This document shows, piece by piece, positions 33,692 through 43,520 of a stretch of DNA of 64,000 nt. This DNA comes from Rhodococcus sp. WMMA185. GTDB taxonomy: Bacteria; Actinomycetota; Actinomycetes; Mycobacteriales; Mycobacteriaceae. Location of the stretch: NCBI RefSeq assembly GCF_001767395.1, contig NZ_CP017014.1:4357012-4421011 (forward strand), in the 5' to 3' direction. Every line of letters starts with the position of its first letter. Position 1 is the first letter of the stretch. The notes beneath the pieces were generated by a model. It saw only the letters and a program-made list of their open reading frames with translations. It was not told the DNA's origin and did no database searches. The translations under genes and the position numbers were made by a program.

Positions 33692-35755
33692 GTGCAGATC
33701 GGGCGTAGACGGTGGATTGCAACAGTGGCGGCTGGTTCGGCCCTGGTAATCGGTGTCGCGAGTTGTTCGTCAACGGAGGTCGCCACGAGTTCCGCTTTCG
33801 ATACGTCCGAATTGGACTTGGGGATCAACCCCTGTGACGACCTCAACGCGTTCGTGAATGGCCAATGGAGTGCGCAGACGCAGATTCCCGCCGACGAGTC
33901 GTCTTATGGCGTCTTCAACCAACTGCGGGACGAGAGCCTCGACATTCAGCGGGGAATAGCCGATAGGGCGGCCGCGGATCTCGGGAGCGCGGATGAGACG
34001 TCCGATCGCACCAAGATCGGGTTGCTGTTCGAGTCGGCCATGGACGAAAATTCGATAGACGAGGCCGGATTCTCGCCCATCGAGCCCGAACTGGCTCAGG
34101 TCGACGCGATTGCGTCGCAGGAAGACATCGCAGCGTTCCTTCGAGAAGACGCCCAGGATGGCGGGGCCATTCTGTTCAGCCTCGGATCCGGCGCCGACTT
34201 TCAAGATGCAACCAGGCAAATCGGATTCGTCGGGCCGACCGGAATCACTTTGCCGTCCAAGGACTACTACACCGATCCGCAGTACGCGCCCATTCTCGAC
34301 GCGTACCGCAGCTACCTGCAGACCTCTTTGGAACTGACCGGAATCGGTGACGCCGAGGCCTCGGCCCAGGCAGATCAGGCCCTCGATTTCGAGACGGCGT
34401 TGGCAGCGGCATCGCTGTCTCCCGCAGAAGCACGTGATCCGGCGACCCAGTACAGGCTGGTTACAGTTGACGAGGCGAACGCGATTACCCCGGCGTTTGA
34501 TTGGCGACAGTATTTAGAGGCGCAGAACGTATCGCCCGACGAAGCGTTCTCGCTGGCTGACACTGCATACTTCACTCAGGTAGAACAACTACTCGCCCAA
34601 GCGCCGATTGACCAGTGGAAATCGTACTTGCGTGCGCAAGTGGTAAATCGATCGGCGGATAGGCTTTCGAAGCCTTTCCGGGACAACAAATTCGAATTCG
34701 AACAGCAAATAACGGGCACTGCCGAACAGAGCGATCGGTGGAAGATCGCCATCGGCGACGTGAACTCAGCCATGGGTGAGGCGATGGGAAGGCTGTACGT
34801 CGAGGAGGCGTTCGACCCGTCGGCGAGGGAACATGCGGAGCAGCTTGTCCAAAATGTTCTCGATGCCCTGAGAGTGCGTATCGAGAACGTCGATTGGATG
34901 AGTCCGGAGACCAAGCAACAGGCTCTGGACAAGTGGTCGCAGATGGTGCCCAAGATCGGATACCCGGACAACTGGCGCGATTGGTCCGGGTTGCAGATAA
35001 CTCAGGGTGACTACTTCGGCAACCTCGCAGCCGCCGACAGGTTCAACCATGCCTACGATCTGGAGAAGATCGGCAAGCCATCCGACCGGTCCGAGTGGGT
35101 GATGACGCCGCAGACGGTCAACGCCTACTACAGCCCCACTGACAACACGATCAACTTCCCCGCAGCCATCTTGCAAGCCCCGTTCTTCGACCCGAACGCT
35201 GACGACGCCCTCAACTACGGAGGAATCGGGTCTGTGATCGGCCATGAGGCGACACACGCGTTCGACGATCAGGGCAGCCAGTTCGACGGCCAAGGAAATC
35301 ACGTGAACTGGTGGACACCTGAGGACAGGGCGCAGTTCGACAGCAGGACAGCCAAGTTGGTGGAACAGTACGACGCCTACACGCCGATCCCCAGCATGCC
35401 GGACGTTCATGTCAATGGCGAGTTGACCCTCGGCGAGAACATCGCAGATCTGGGTGGTGTCAATACTTCGTACGACGCGTTGAAGACCGTACTCGACTCC
35501 GAACCCGGGGCCGCGACCACGGAGATTGACGGCTACACACCGAATCAGCGCTTCTTCCTCAACTACGCGCGTGTGTGGCGTGACAAGACGCGCGACGAAG
35601 CTCTTCTCACCCGGATCAACAGCGATCCACATTCGCCGGCGTCTCTTCGTGTCAACGGTGTCGTGGCAAACGTCCCCGGATTCGCGGAGGCGTTCGAGTG
35701 CGCGCCAGGCTCTCCCGAAGCGCACGTTGGTGACCAGCTAGTGACTATCTGGTGA
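33692..35755 (+). CDS. M13 family zinc metallopeptidase lipoprotein
   Basis: A 687-residue exported peptidase of the neprilysin (M13) type. The signal peptide ends VIGVASC, with Cys25 as probable lipid anchor. The N-terminal M13 domain starts with DLGINPCDDLNAFVNGQW. The catalytic HEATH motif is at 518-522 and the third zinc ligand plus the conserved Asp in ENIADLGG at about 582-589. Family residues NAYYSPTDNTINFPAAIL precede the zinc site. It would cut peptides at the outer face of the membrane. The GTG at 33692 follows GGAAGAG and gives a complete signal peptide. It ends 13 bp from the convergent TY-Chap gene. Confidence 0.92.
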   Translation: MQIGRRRWIATVAAGSALVIGVASCSSTEVATSSAFDTSELDLGINPCDDLNAFVNGQWSAQTQIPADESSYGVFNQLRDESLDIQRGIADRAAADLGSADETSDRTKIGLLFESAMDENSIDEAGFSPIEPELAQVDAIASQEDIAAFLREDAQDGGAILFSLGSGADFQDATRQIGFVGPTGITLPSKDYYTDPQYAPILDAYRSYLQTSLELTGIGDAEASAQADQALDFETALAAASLSPAEARDPATQYRLVTVDEANAITPAFDWRQYLEAQNVSPDEAFSLADTAYFTQVEQLLAQAPIDQWKSYLRAQVVNRSADRLSKPFRDNKFEFEQQITGTAEQSDRWKIAIGDVNSAMGEAMGRLYVEEAFDPSAREHAEQLVQNVLDALRVRIENVDWMSPETKQQALDKWSQMVPKIGYPDNWRDWSGLQITQGDYFGNLAAADRFNHAYDLEKIGKPSDRSEWVMTPQTVNAYYSPTDNTINFPAAILQAPFFDPNADDALNYGGIGSVIGHEATHAFDDQGSQFDGQGNHVNWWTPEDRAQFDSRTAKLVEQYDAYTPIPSMPDVHVNGELTLGENIADLGGVNTSYDALKTVLDSEPGAATTEIDGYTPNQRFFLNYARVWRDKTRDEALLTRINSDPHSPASLRVNGVVANVPGFAEAFECAPGSPEAHVGDQLVTIW

Positions 35756-35768
35756 TCCGAGCCACCGC

Positions 35769-37202
35769 TCAAGAATCGGGCTTGTTCGCGGCCGGCGCCG
35801 CACGTGTGGGGTGCGGGAGTGCAATCACCCGTAGCGCCGATCGCAGCGATTCATAAGTCTTCGCCCAAGCCCGCGCCTCATGGTCGCATGTCGCTGCCTC
35901 CTCCGGATCACCCTCGCCCCGAGCTGTTTCCGCGAACTCACGCCAGCTGATCTCCTGTTCCTGTGCGATCGTCAGGTACTCGAGGATCGCGTCGCGGTCG
36001 TTGCCACACACAGCTGCGACTTCGTCTCCGCTCAGCGACCCGGACCCGTTGGGATCTAGGTGGAGCATCGTCAACAGGGCGGGTGGAAGATCTTCGTCGT
36101 CATCATCGTCATCGGTTGATGCGCTCGACGGAACGTTGTCGCCGCAGCTGCGGCGAGGGCCGTCGGCGAACCGGGAGCCGTCGAAACGTGCAGCGAACTG
36201 GGCGTCGACTGAAGGCACGAATGCGCTGAACCGGTTGAGTGCATCGACGAGGTGGCGGGGGACGAACGGATTCGCGGAGACGTCGATCGACGCGTTCAGC
36301 CGGTCCTCGTCGAGGGTGAACCGGATACCGGGCCAGCGTCTGGTGAGGTCGCAGACATTCTCGGCCGCCCGGGTGCGGCCGGCGATCCCGTACAAGAGGG
36401 GCACCCACACCCGTACCAGCGGTTGGCTCGGGTGCGCGATGACCAGCACTGACTGGTCGTCCAGTTTCAGGATTACGTCGCTGTCCTCATCGACGTCGGG
36501 TCGGAAACCAAGGGCCTGTTCGACGGTGCGAGCGACGAGGTTCCGGAGCTGATCTGGATCTTCGGGAACGACGGCGGTGGTGTCGTCGAGACCGATGGGG
36601 TCAGGTCTCGACTCGGCCGCGTGCGAGTCGATATCGGAATTGGCTCCCTCGAGTGTGCCTGCGATCTCGGTAAGGATGAAGCTGGGATGCGGTACGTTCC
36701 AGATCTCGCGCAGCGTGGTTACGGTCATCGCAGCGAGTTGGTCGGCCCATCTGCGCTCTTTGTCGACGAAGAACGCGGGTGATCCCTCGTCGGGTTCATC
36801 GTCGACCAGTCGTGTCGGGCGATCCCACCCCAGCTCTACCAAGCGCTGCTGGGTCTCGGGTGCGAGTGCGTAGCGGGGCGCGAGGTACGCGTTCGAGGGC
36901 ACCTCGGCGCGCACGTATTCGTCCCCCCAGATCAGGAATTGGACGTACGGTGTGAAGCCGTCGACGGTGCTCTCCTCGATCCATTCGAGGATTAGGGTGT
37001 CGTCGTTCTGCATCGCGGAGAGGTGGTCGGCGAGTTTGCGCTGGAACATGATCCAGGACTGGTCGATGGCTTCGTCGAAGCTGGTGCTATCGAACAAGTT
37101 GCCCCCTTCTCTGTCGGGCTCGTACACCAGGACTTGCTGCTGGCCGATGCGTTCGAGCCGTGCCGGTTTCAACGTAACGCGCCGGGCCGACAATTTCGGC
37201 AA
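35769..37202 (-). CDS. TY-Chap domain protein with EF-hand-like loop
   Basis: A 477-residue cytosolic protein with the appearance of two or three T3SS-chaperone/YbjN-like (TY-Chap) domains. The first (about 30-180) holds a DTLILEWIEESTVDGFTPYVQFLIWGDEYVRAEV strand set. The second (about 220-340) holds DVILKLDDQSVLVIAHPSQPLVRVWVPLLYGI. An acidic run of six Asp at about 365-372 is followed by a canonical EF-hand loop, D383-P-N-G-S-G-S-L-S-G-D-E394, with one helix on each side. TY-Chap domains are thought to bind peptides or partner proteins; the role here is unknown. The TTG at 37202 is the outermost start; the ribosome site is weak. It is divergent from the macro-domain gene 131 bp away. Confidence 0.65.
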   Translation of the reverse strand: MPKLSARRVTLKPARLERIGQQQVLVYEPDREGGNLFDSTSFDEAIDQSWIMFQRKLADHLSAMQNDDTLILEWIEESTVDGFTPYVQFLIWGDEYVRAEVPSNAYLAPRYALAPETQQRLVELGWDRPTRLVDDEPDEGSPAFFVDKERRWADQLAAMTVTTLREIWNVPHPSFILTEIAGTLEGANSDIDSHAAESRPDPIGLDDTTAVVPEDPDQLRNLVARTVEQALGFRPDVDEDSDVILKLDDQSVLVIAHPSQPLVRVWVPLLYGIAGRTRAAENVCDLTRRWPGIRFTLDEDRLNASIDVSANPFVPRHLVDALNRFSAFVPSVDAQFAARFDGSRFADGPRRSCGDNVPSSASTDDDDDDEDLPPALLTMLHLDPNGSGSLSGDEVAAVCGNDRDAILEYLTIAQEQEISWREFAETARGEGDPEEAATCDHEARAWAKTYESLRSALRVIALPHPTRAAPAANKPDS

Positions 37203-37333
37203 CGGCAGGCCGGTATGAGGACGGCCAATCCAAGATCGTCCTGGCGGCGTCGGTAGGCACTTCGAGACGTGGTTGTCGCGGGACGCCCGCGGCTGCGACG
37301 GTGGAAGATTGCTACTACAGCGAAGGAGCGTGT

Positions 37334-37843
37334 ATGCCCATCATCGACATTGTCCAGGGAGACATCACTACGCAGCGCGTAGACGCCATCGTCAACGCGG
37401 CCAACTCCTCACTTCTCGGCGGTGGCGGGGTGGACGGTGCGATCCACAGGCGGGGCGGCCCGGCGGTCCTCGCGGCGTGCCGGGCGCTGCGCGACACGAC
37501 ACTGCCGGACGGACTGGCGGAGGGGGCAGCCGTCGCGACGACGGCAGGGGAGTTGCCCGCGAAATGGGTGATTCACACGGTCGGACCGCGCTACTCGCGG
37601 CGCGACGACCGCAGTCACGTGTTGCGGTCGTGCTACCGCCGCAGCCTCGAGGTCGCGGACGGGCTCGGCGCCGCTACGGTCGCGTTCCCGCTCATCTCGT
37701 CGGGTGCGTTCGGGTGGCCGCAGGACGACGCTGTGCTGCAGGCCGTCGAAGCGGTCGGAAGGACTCGAACGAACGTTGACGTCGTCACGTTTGTGGCATT
37801 CGATCAGCTTGTCGCCGACCTTCTGCGTAGCGCGGTCCGATAG
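37334..37843 (+). CDS. Macro domain protein (O-acetyl-ADP-ribose deacetylase type)
   Basis: A 169-residue single macro domain. The ADP-ribose pocket motifs are IVQGDITTQRVDAIVNAANS (catalytic Asn24) and the GGGGVDGAIHRRGG loop at 29-42, followed by VIHTVGPRY and the SSGAFGWP phosphate loop near 118. Such enzymes remove ADP-ribose or the acetyl group from O-acetyl-ADP-ribose in the cytosol. The ATG at 37334 follows GAAGGAG. It faces the TY-Chap gene, and a functional link in NAD-metabolite signalling is possible but not shown. Confidence 0.93.
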   Translation: MPIIDIVQGDITTQRVDAIVNAANSSLLGGGGVDGAIHRRGGPAVLAACRALRDTTLPDGLAEGAAVATTAGELPAKWVIHTVGPRYSRRDDRSHVLRSCYRRSLEVADGLGAATVAFPLISSGAFGWPQDDAVLQAVEAVGRTRTNVDVVTFVAFDQLVADLLRSAVR

Positions 37844-37879
37844 CCGCGCTACTACGCCGTGGTCGGGCGGAAATGTGTT

Positions 37880-38581
37880 CTAGTGGATCCCGTTTCGATG
37901 CAGGGCATCACGGAGTCCGGTCGGACGTTCCGCCAGAGGGAGTGGTTCGACGAGCGCGAAGGCGCAGCCCAGCTTTCGTGCGGCTCCGTCAGCTTTCTCG
38001 CTGTCCCCGACCATCAGAGTGCGCGAGGGATCGGCGCCGAGTTCGGCGAGCGCGATCTCGAAGATTCTCGGATCGGGTTTCACCGCGCCTACCTCGAACG
38101 ACAGCACGAACTGGTCGATGAGGTGCTCTACCCCCAAAGCGGCGAACGTGGCACGGATATCGAATGCGATGTTACTGAGCACCCCGACCTTGATGCCGTG
38201 GCCGTTCAGCGTCGCGAGCACCTCGGCTGTGTCGGGGTACGCGCTCCAACTTCCTGGATCGAGCGACCGCTCGTACAGCCGTACGGCCTGGTCTTCCCGC
38301 GCGACCCCGGACTTTCGCAGCACGGTGAGGTAGGCCTGGCGGTGTAGACGCGGGTCGAGGTCTCGATTCGTCCAGGCGTGGTGTTCTGCGGCATTCATCT
38401 CGACGGGCTGGCCTACGGGTGCCGTCATGCGTCGCATCAACTCGGCCTGGTGGTGGACGTCCAACGGTTCGCCATTGTGATCGATGAGACCGGACATCCA
38501 GCTCTCGTCTTCTTCCAACCGGAAGAGTGTGCCGGAGAAATCGAAGAGCACGGCATCGAAGCTGACGGGTTTTGAGGACAC
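37880..38581 (-). CDS. HAD family hydrolase
   Basis: A 233-residue HAD with an inserted helical cap (about 25-110). Motif I is FDFSGTLF with nucleophile Asp14; the second Asp of the usual DxD is Ser16, so the general acid of phosphatases is missing in that place. Motif II is GVLSNIAFD, motif III Lys is in VGAVKPDPRIFE and motif IV is MVGDSEKADG. The DFSGT variant is common in actinobacterial HADs of unknown substrate. The GTG start has no strong ribosome site. It is convergent with the macro-domain gene. Confidence 0.88.
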   Translation of the reverse strand: MSSKPVSFDAVLFDFSGTLFRLEEDESWMSGLIDHNGEPLDVHHQAELMRRMTAPVGQPVEMNAAEHHAWTNRDLDPRLHRQAYLTVLRKSGVAREDQAVRLYERSLDPGSWSAYPDTAEVLATLNGHGIKVGVLSNIAFDIRATFAALGVEHLIDQFVLSFEVGAVKPDPRIFEIALAELGADPSRTLMVGDSEKADGAARKLGCAFALVEPLPLAERPTGLRDALHRNGIH

Positions 38582-38810
38582 GTTGCCAGGTTACGGATAT
38601 CGACCTCTTCTTGCCTGCGGCGCTGGACGAGGTCGGACGCGAGATGTAGGAGCGTGACCGCCCTCCGGGTACCGATTGGTAGAACTCGACAGTAGGAAAT
38701 GGCTTCGAAGGATTGCTTGCCGAAGCGCGTATACTGCTGGTGAAGAGCAACTTTGGGATTGATATCGATTCGATGACGAACGCGGCCTGTTCGTGATCTG
38801 GTGTGGTGTG

Positions 38811-39155
38811 ATGGGCGTACCCGTGAACGACAACGCCGCGTGGCGACACCTCAGAGGCGGAATCTTGACGATCGAAGCTCGTGGCGAGACCCGTGCTATG
38901 CGGCACCTGTCCGCGCTGGATGCGGCGATTGAGATCCTGGCTGTGGCGCGTGGGAAAGCCTATAGCGCCGATCAGGCGTTCGATGAACTTCTCGACACCT
39001 CGATGCGTCATCAAGTCGATCTCGGAGATCTTGCGGAGGCCCTGGCAGACATCGCGCTGAATGTGCCGGCTGCCGCCGGCGACCGTCGCCGCGCCCGTGA
39101 CGTGGCCACGCAAGAGTGGGGAGAACTGCTGCAAAGCGGTTCGTTGCCTGGCTGA
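38811..39155 (+). CDS. ANTAR-like small protein
   Basis: A 114-residue protein. The C-terminal part shows LDAAIEILAVARGKAYSADQAFDELLDTSMRHQVDLGDLAEALADI, the three-helix pattern of ANTAR domains (an AKG-like turn, an AF pair and a final RDLA-like helix). ANTAR proteins bind RNA hairpins and prevent termination. No receiver or GAF domain is attached, so the signal would come from elsewhere. The ATG at 38811 is chosen; a GTG four codons later is equally possible. It runs in the same direction as the alcohol dehydrogenase 65 bp downstream, whose expression it might influence. Confidence 0.65.
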   Translation: MGVPVNDNAAWRHLRGGILTIEARGETRAMRHLSALDAAIEILAVARGKAYSADQAFDELLDTSMRHQVDLGDLAEALADIALNVPAAAGDRRRARDVATQEWGELLQSGSLPG

Positions 39156-39220
39156 TCAGCTCCTTCACAATCAATTGCCTTCACAACGCACTGGTGAGTG
39201 TCAGTCAACGAGGAGAAGGC

Positions 39221-40327
39221 ATGAAGACCAAAGCAGCCGTGCTGTTCGAAGCGCACAAGCCGTTCGAAATCATCGAGCTCGATCTGGATGGGCCGGGTCC
39301 CGGCGAAGTTCTCATCAAATATGCCGCCGCAGGACTGTGCCATTCCGATTTTCATCTGATCGACGGCGCCCTGGTACCGCGGTTCCCGATCGTCGGTGGC
39401 CATGAGGGTTCCGGAATCATCGAAGAAGTCGGCCTCGGGGTCACCAAGGTCAAGCCCGGCGATCACGTGGTCTGCAGCTACATCCCGAACTGCGGCACCT
39501 GTCGCTACTGCTCCACTGGCCGGCAGAACCTGTGCGATCTGGGCGCGATGATCCCCGAGGGTTCGATGCCCGACGGCTCGTTCCGGTTCCACGCGGGCAA
39601 GGAAGACTTCGGCGGCATGTGCATGCTCGGTACTTTCTCTGAGCGAGCCACCATCTCGCAGCATTCCGTGGTGAAGGTGGACGATTGGCTTCCGCTGGAG
39701 ACGGCTGTGCTCGTAGGCTGCGGCGTACCAGCCGGTTGGGGCACGGCGGTGTACGCGGGAGGTGTCCGTGTGGGCGACACCGTCGTCATCTACGGCATCG
39801 GGGGACTCGGAATCAACGCTGTGCAGGGTGCGGTAAGTTCCGGCGCCAAGTATGTAGTGGTCGTGGACCCAGTGGCGATGAAGCGGGAAACCGCGTTGAA
39901 GTTCGGTGCCACCCACGCCTTCGCCGACGCGGCCGAGGCCGCACAGAAGGTCCACGAGCTGACCTGGGGTCAGGGCGCCGATCAGGCCCTCATTCTGGTC
40001 GGGACCGTCGACGAAGAGGTGGTCCAGAACGCGACCGCCATCATCGGAAAGGGCGGCACGGTGGTCATCACCGGTCTCGCGGACCCCACCAAGCTGACGG
40101 TTCACGTCTCGGGTGCCGACCTCACCGAGAACCAGAAGACGATCAAGGGCTCACTGTTCGGCTCGGCCAACCCGCAGTACGACATCGTCCGATTGCTGCG
40201 CCTCTACGATGCCGGACAACTCGAACTCGACGAGTTGATCACCACCAAGTACACGCTCGAGCAGGTGAACGAGGGTTACCAAGATCTGATGGACGGCAAG
40301 AACATTCGTGGTGTGATTGTCTACTGA
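39221..40327 (+). CDS. NDMA-dependent (mycofactocin-type) alcohol dehydrogenase
   Basis: A 368-residue zinc-dependent medium-chain dehydrogenase. The catalytic zinc site is in [13 protein letters not shown] with GGHEGSG, and the structural zinc site is the [15 protein letters not shown] cysteine set near 90-104. The cofactor motif is [17 protein letters not shown] near 185. The [17 protein letters not shown] and [12 protein letters not shown] segments are typical of Rhodococcus nicotinoprotein dehydrogenases, which keep NADH bound and pass electrons to mycofactocin (or the dye NDMA in vitro). The ATG at 39221 follows GAGGAG. It overlaps the convergent luciferase-like gene by 7 bp. Confidence 0.9.
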   Translation: MKTKAAVLFEAHKPFEIIELDLDGPGPGEVLIKYAAAGLCHSDFHLIDGALVPRFPIVGGHEGSGIIEEVGLGVTKVKPGDHVVCSYIPNCGTCRYCSTGRQNLCDLGAMIPEGSMPDGSFRFHAGKEDFGGMCMLGTFSERATISQHSVVKVDDWLPLETAVLVGCGVPAGWGTAVYAGGVRVGDTVVIYGIGGLGINAVQGAVSSGAKYVVVVDPVAMKRETALKFGATHAFADAAEAAQKVHELTWGQGADQALILVGTVDEEVVQNATAIIGKGGTVVITGLADPTKLTVHVSGADLTENQKTIKGSLFGSANPQYDIVRLLRLYDAGQLELDELITTKYTLEQVNEGYQDLMDGKNIRGVIVY

Positions 40328-41328
40328 CCACTCACTTTCGCCGCGTGCCACACGTCCGCGATCAGATCGTAGGACCGCAGCCAGGATTCGCTGTCTTCGG
40401 TATAGGAGGCGATGATCAGTTCGTCTGCCTGTGCGTGTTCGGCGAACTCTTCGAGGTAGGCCTTCACCTCGTACGGAGTCCCGGCCGCCGAGTACCGCCA
40501 CCTCTGCTTCATCTGCTGACCGGCTGGGGACGACATGATCAGGTCGACCTCCTCGGGGCTGAATGTTTGCCCGTGCCCGACCAACTGCACTACTCGCCGC
40601 CGAACTGCCGACTCGAACTGCCGGTGTGCTTCGGCGGTGGTGTCCGAAGCGATGGCGTTGACACCGGCAATCACGTACGGCTCGGACAGCTGCTCGGATG
40701 GCTCGAAACGCTCCCGGTAGAGCGTGACGGCGTCGACCAGCGCGTCCGGTGAGAAGTGGGATGCGTAGGCATAGGGGAGTCCGAGTTTGGCGGCTAGCTG
40801 TGCACCGAACAGTGAGGACCCGAGAATATATAGCGGGACGTTCGTGCCCTTGCCGGGAATGGCTTCGACGCCGGGCACACGCGACTTTCCCGCGAGGTAT
40901 GCCTGAAGTTCCAGAACGTCCTGTGGGAACCGATCGGCCGAGGCAGGGTCGCGACGCAGGGCGTACATGGTCTTCTGATCGGTTCCGGGTGCCCGTCCGA
41001 GTCCGAGGTCGATCCGACCGGGATGCAGGGTTTCGAGTGTGCCGAACTGCTCGGCAATCGTCAGCGGCGCGTGGTTGGGCAGCATGATTCCGCCGGAACC
41101 GAGTCGGATGCTCTGGGTGTGTGCCGCGACGTGGGCGATGAGGACGCTCGTCGCCGACGAGCCGATTGATGCCATGTTGTGGTGTTCGGCGTACCAGATT
41201 CGGCGGTAGTCACGGGACTCCGCGAGTTGCGCCAGCGCAACGCTGGCATCGAAGCTGTTTCGTGCCGCGCCGCCTTCGGGGATGTAGGCCAGATCCAGAA
41301 TCGACAGCACTGTACTCACGGACATCAT
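40321..41328 (-). CDS. Luciferase-like flavin-dependent monooxygenase (YhbW type)
   Basis: A 335-residue TIM-barrel protein of the LLM superfamily, FMN-dependent branch. The start [30 protein letters not shown] and the [26 protein letters not shown] block are the MsnO8/YhbW signature. [42 protein letters not shown] follows and is the flavin-phosphate region. It is different in type from the seven F420 paralogues next door. Two ATGs stand in tandem (41328 and 41325); the second has the better distance from AAAGGGA. Substrate unknown; oxidation of an aldehyde or similar small compound is possible. Confidence 0.88.
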   Translation of the reverse strand: MMSVSTVLSILDLAYIPEGGAARNSFDASVALAQLAESRDYRRIWYAEHHNMASIGSSATSVLIAHVAAHTQSIRLGSGGIMLPNHAPLTIAEQFGTLETLHPGRIDLGLGRAPGTDQKTMYALRRDPASADRFPQDVLELQAYLAGKSRVPGVEAIPGKGTNVPLYILGSSLFGAQLAAKLGLPYAYASHFSPDALVDAVTLYRERFEPSEQLSEPYVIAGVNAIASDTTAEAHRQFESAVRRRVVQLVGHGQTFSPEEVDLIMSSPAGQQMKQRWRYSAAGTPYEVKAYLEEFAEHAQADELIIASYTEDSESWLRSYDLIADVWHAAKVSGQ

Positions 41329-41428
41329 TCCCTTTCGTCACCGAGCAGACGCGACTCATCAGAGGCTCACGCGTCACCCCGCATTACAACCGGCGCGCGA
41401 CTACCGGTATTCCGGGACGCGCAAGCGG

Positions 41429-42412
41429 TCACATATCGACTAGGGGCCGAAACGATCGGCCCGCCAGTTCGACGATGCCGGGCTCGTGGCCGTTGCACGA
41501 GAGGTTGAGGATGATGCCGTCGACGCCCTTGTCCACAACGCGGGTCTGCAGTTGTTCGGCGACCTCGTCGGGGTCGCCGCAGAACATTCGAGCGGTGGCC
41601 GCGGCGCGTTCGGTGTCCGAGGCCGTGGACAGGTCGACACCGAGGCTGAGCAGGAAGTCGTGCTGGAGCTTCCGGGCGCGATCGCCGTTCTCGTCGATGA
41701 TGACGAACGCCAGGTAACTCGTCTCCAGGGTCGAGCGGTCGCGGCCGATCTCTTCGCACCGTTTCTCGAGGGCGTCGAGTTTGCGTGGCAGCTCGCTCTG
41801 GCCGCAGGTGATGTTGAGGTGGTCGGCGAAGCGGGCGGCGAGGGCGAAGGTCTTCTTCTCGCCGGCTCCGCCGAGCATGATCGGCAGGTCGTCGCGGATT
41901 CGTGGTTCGTTGATCGCGGTTTCGACGTGGTACCACTTGCCGTCCACAGTGGGTCGTTCGCCGTGGAGCATCGGCGCGATGATCTGCAGGGCCTCGTCGA
42001 GGCGTTCGAATCGGTCGGTGACCGTGCCGAACTCGTAGCCGTACTGCACGTGCTCGAGTTCGAACCAGCCCGCGCCGATGCCCAGGACGGCCCGTCCGCC
42101 GCTCGCGACGTCGAGGGTGGACACGCACTTCGCGAGCATGGCTGGGTTGCGAAAGGTGTTACTGGTGACCAGCGCGCCCAGCTGGATCGTCTCGGTGGCC
42201 GTGGCTAGCGCACCGAGCGCGGTGTAGGCCTCGAACCTCGGTTCCTCGGGTACACCGAATGTCGGCGTTTGATAGAAGTGATCCGCCACGAACGCGGCAT
42301 CGAAGCCCGCAGACTCGGCTTCTCGGGCTTGGGCGGCGATGGTGGGAAGAAGGTCGGCAGCGGGGATGTGGTAGTTGATATTGGGTATCTGGTAGCCGAG
42401 GCGAATGGTCAT
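41429..42412 (-). CDS. F420-dependent LLM oxidoreductase, copy A
   Basis: A 327-residue TIM-barrel enzyme of the F420-dependent LLM type (Rv1855c/TIGR03560-like). Conserved features are RLGYQIPNINYHIPAADLLP, the AFVADHFYQTP segment, the phosphate-binding loop in GGRAVLGIGAGWFELEH and HLNITCGQSELPRK. It is the last copy of the array and the most diverged at its start (NYHIPAADLLPTIAAQ against YSTPVADLFPTVIAQ in others). It begins with ATG and lacks the TAnnnT box at the standard place; a TACGGT lies at 42473-42478 further upstream. Substrate unknown; these enzymes move hydride between F420 and an organic substrate. Confidence 0.9.
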   Translation of the reverse strand: MTIRLGYQIPNINYHIPAADLLPTIAAQAREAESAGFDAAFVADHFYQTPTFGVPEEPRFEAYTALGALATATETIQLGALVTSNTFRNPAMLAKCVSTLDVASGGRAVLGIGAGWFELEHVQYGYEFGTVTDRFERLDEALQIIAPMLHGERPTVDGKWYHVETAINEPRIRDDLPIMLGGAGEKKTFALAARFADHLNITCGQSELPRKLDALEKRCEEIGRDRSTLETSYLAFVIIDENGDRARKLQHDFLLSLGVDLSTASDTERAAATARMFCGDPDEVAEQLQTRVVDKGVDGIILNLSCNGHEPGIVELAGRSFRPLVDM

Positions 42413-42478
42413 GTCACCGACCGGTCCGTTGTCGGAATTGTGCGAATCGCATCTGCCGCGCGCGGGTTCGACCGTACG

Positions 42479-43462
42479 TCATGCGCTGACCAGCGGGTGC
42501 AGCGTGCGGCCGGTCAGTTCGACAACTCCAGGCTCGTGGCCGTTGGCGACGAGGTTGAGGATGATGCCGTCGATGCCCCTGTCCAGGATGCGTGTCTGGA
42601 CCTGTTCGGCCACCTCGTCAGGGGCACCGCAGAACATCCGGTCGGTGGCGGCGGCGCGCTCGGCATCCGAGACTTTGGACAGGTCGACACCCTGTCGGAG
42701 CAGGAGGTCGTGCTGGAGCTGGCGGGCACGATCGCCGTTCTCGTCGATGATGACGAAGGTCAGGTAACTGGTTTCCAGCGTGGACCGGTCGCGGCCGATC
42801 TCCTCGCACCGCTTCTCGAGGGCCTCGAGCTTGCGTGGCAATTCGCTCGCATTGCAGATGATGTTGAGGTGGTCGGCGAAGCGGGCGGCGAGGGCGAAGG
42901 TCTTCTTCTCACCGGAACCGCCGAGCATGATCGGCAGATCGTTGCGGATTCGTGGTTCGTTGATCGCGTTCTCGACGTGGTACCACTTGCCGTCGAAAGT
43001 CGGACGCTCGCCGCGGAGCATCGGCGCGATGATCTGCAGGGCCTCGTCGAGGCGTTCGAATCGGTCGGTGAACGTGCCGAACTCGTAGCCGTACTGCTTG
43101 TGCTCGAGTTCGTACCAACCCGCGCCGATACCGAGGATGGCGCGGCCCCCGCTGGCGACGTCGAGGGTGGACACGCACTTCGCGAGCATCGGCGGGTTGC
43201 GGTAGGTGTTCCCGGTGACCAGCGCGGACAGTTGGATCTTCTCCGTGGCCGTGGCCAGTGCACCGAGAGCGGTGTAGGCCTCGAGCATCGGTTCGTCGGG
43301 CGCACCGATACCGGGCAGCTGATAGAAGTGATCCATTACGAAGGCGGTGTCGAAACCCGCGGACTCGGCTTCTCGGGCCTGGGCGATGACGGTCGGGAAC
43401 AGGTCCGCAACGGGGGTGGAGTAACTGAAGTTCGGCATCTGATAACCAAGTCGAATAGTCAC
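42479..43462 (-). CDS. F420-dependent LLM oxidoreductase, copy B
   Basis: Same length and plan as the other copies. It reads RLGYQMPNFSYSTPVADLFP, then FVMDHFYQLPGIGAPDEP in the variable region and HLNIICNASELPRK near residue 190. The C-terminus is GVVELTGRTLHPLVSA. The GTG at 43462 aligns with the other copies; a longer open frame upstream is only the continuation of copy C in another frame. TACGGT stands 7 nt before the GTG and there is no ribosome site, so a leaderless message is likely. The FYQLP motif is shared by typical single-copy actinobacterial relatives, so B may be nearest to the ancestral gene. Confidence 0.92.
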   Translation of the reverse strand: MTIRLGYQMPNFSYSTPVADLFPTVIAQAREAESAGFDTAFVMDHFYQLPGIGAPDEPMLEAYTALGALATATEKIQLSALVTGNTYRNPPMLAKCVSTLDVASGGRAILGIGAGWYELEHKQYGYEFGTFTDRFERLDEALQIIAPMLRGERPTFDGKWYHVENAINEPRIRNDLPIMLGGSGEKKTFALAARFADHLNIICNASELPRKLEALEKRCEEIGRDRSTLETSYLTFVIIDENGDRARQLQHDLLLRQGVDLSKVSDAERAAATDRMFCGAPDEVAEQVQTRILDRGIDGIILNLVANGHEPGVVELTGRTLHPLVSA

Positions 43463-43469
43463 GTATTCA

Positions 43470-43475
43470 ACCGTA
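43470..43475 (-). promoter_or_regulatory. Leaderless -10 box of copy B
   Basis: TACGGT on the minus strand, seven bases (TGAATAC) before the GTG. Part of the shared element GAGTACSGTYGA seen before copies B-G. Confidence 0.6.
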
Positions 43476-43520
43476 CTCGTCTTCGGGCATACGCGAATCG
43501 CATCTGTCGTGTGTGGGTTG

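Noticed and set aside
38713-38735. TTGCTT and TATACT upstream of the ANTAR-like gene as a promoter
   Set aside because: The boxes are only 11 bp apart, too close for a sigma-70 promoter.
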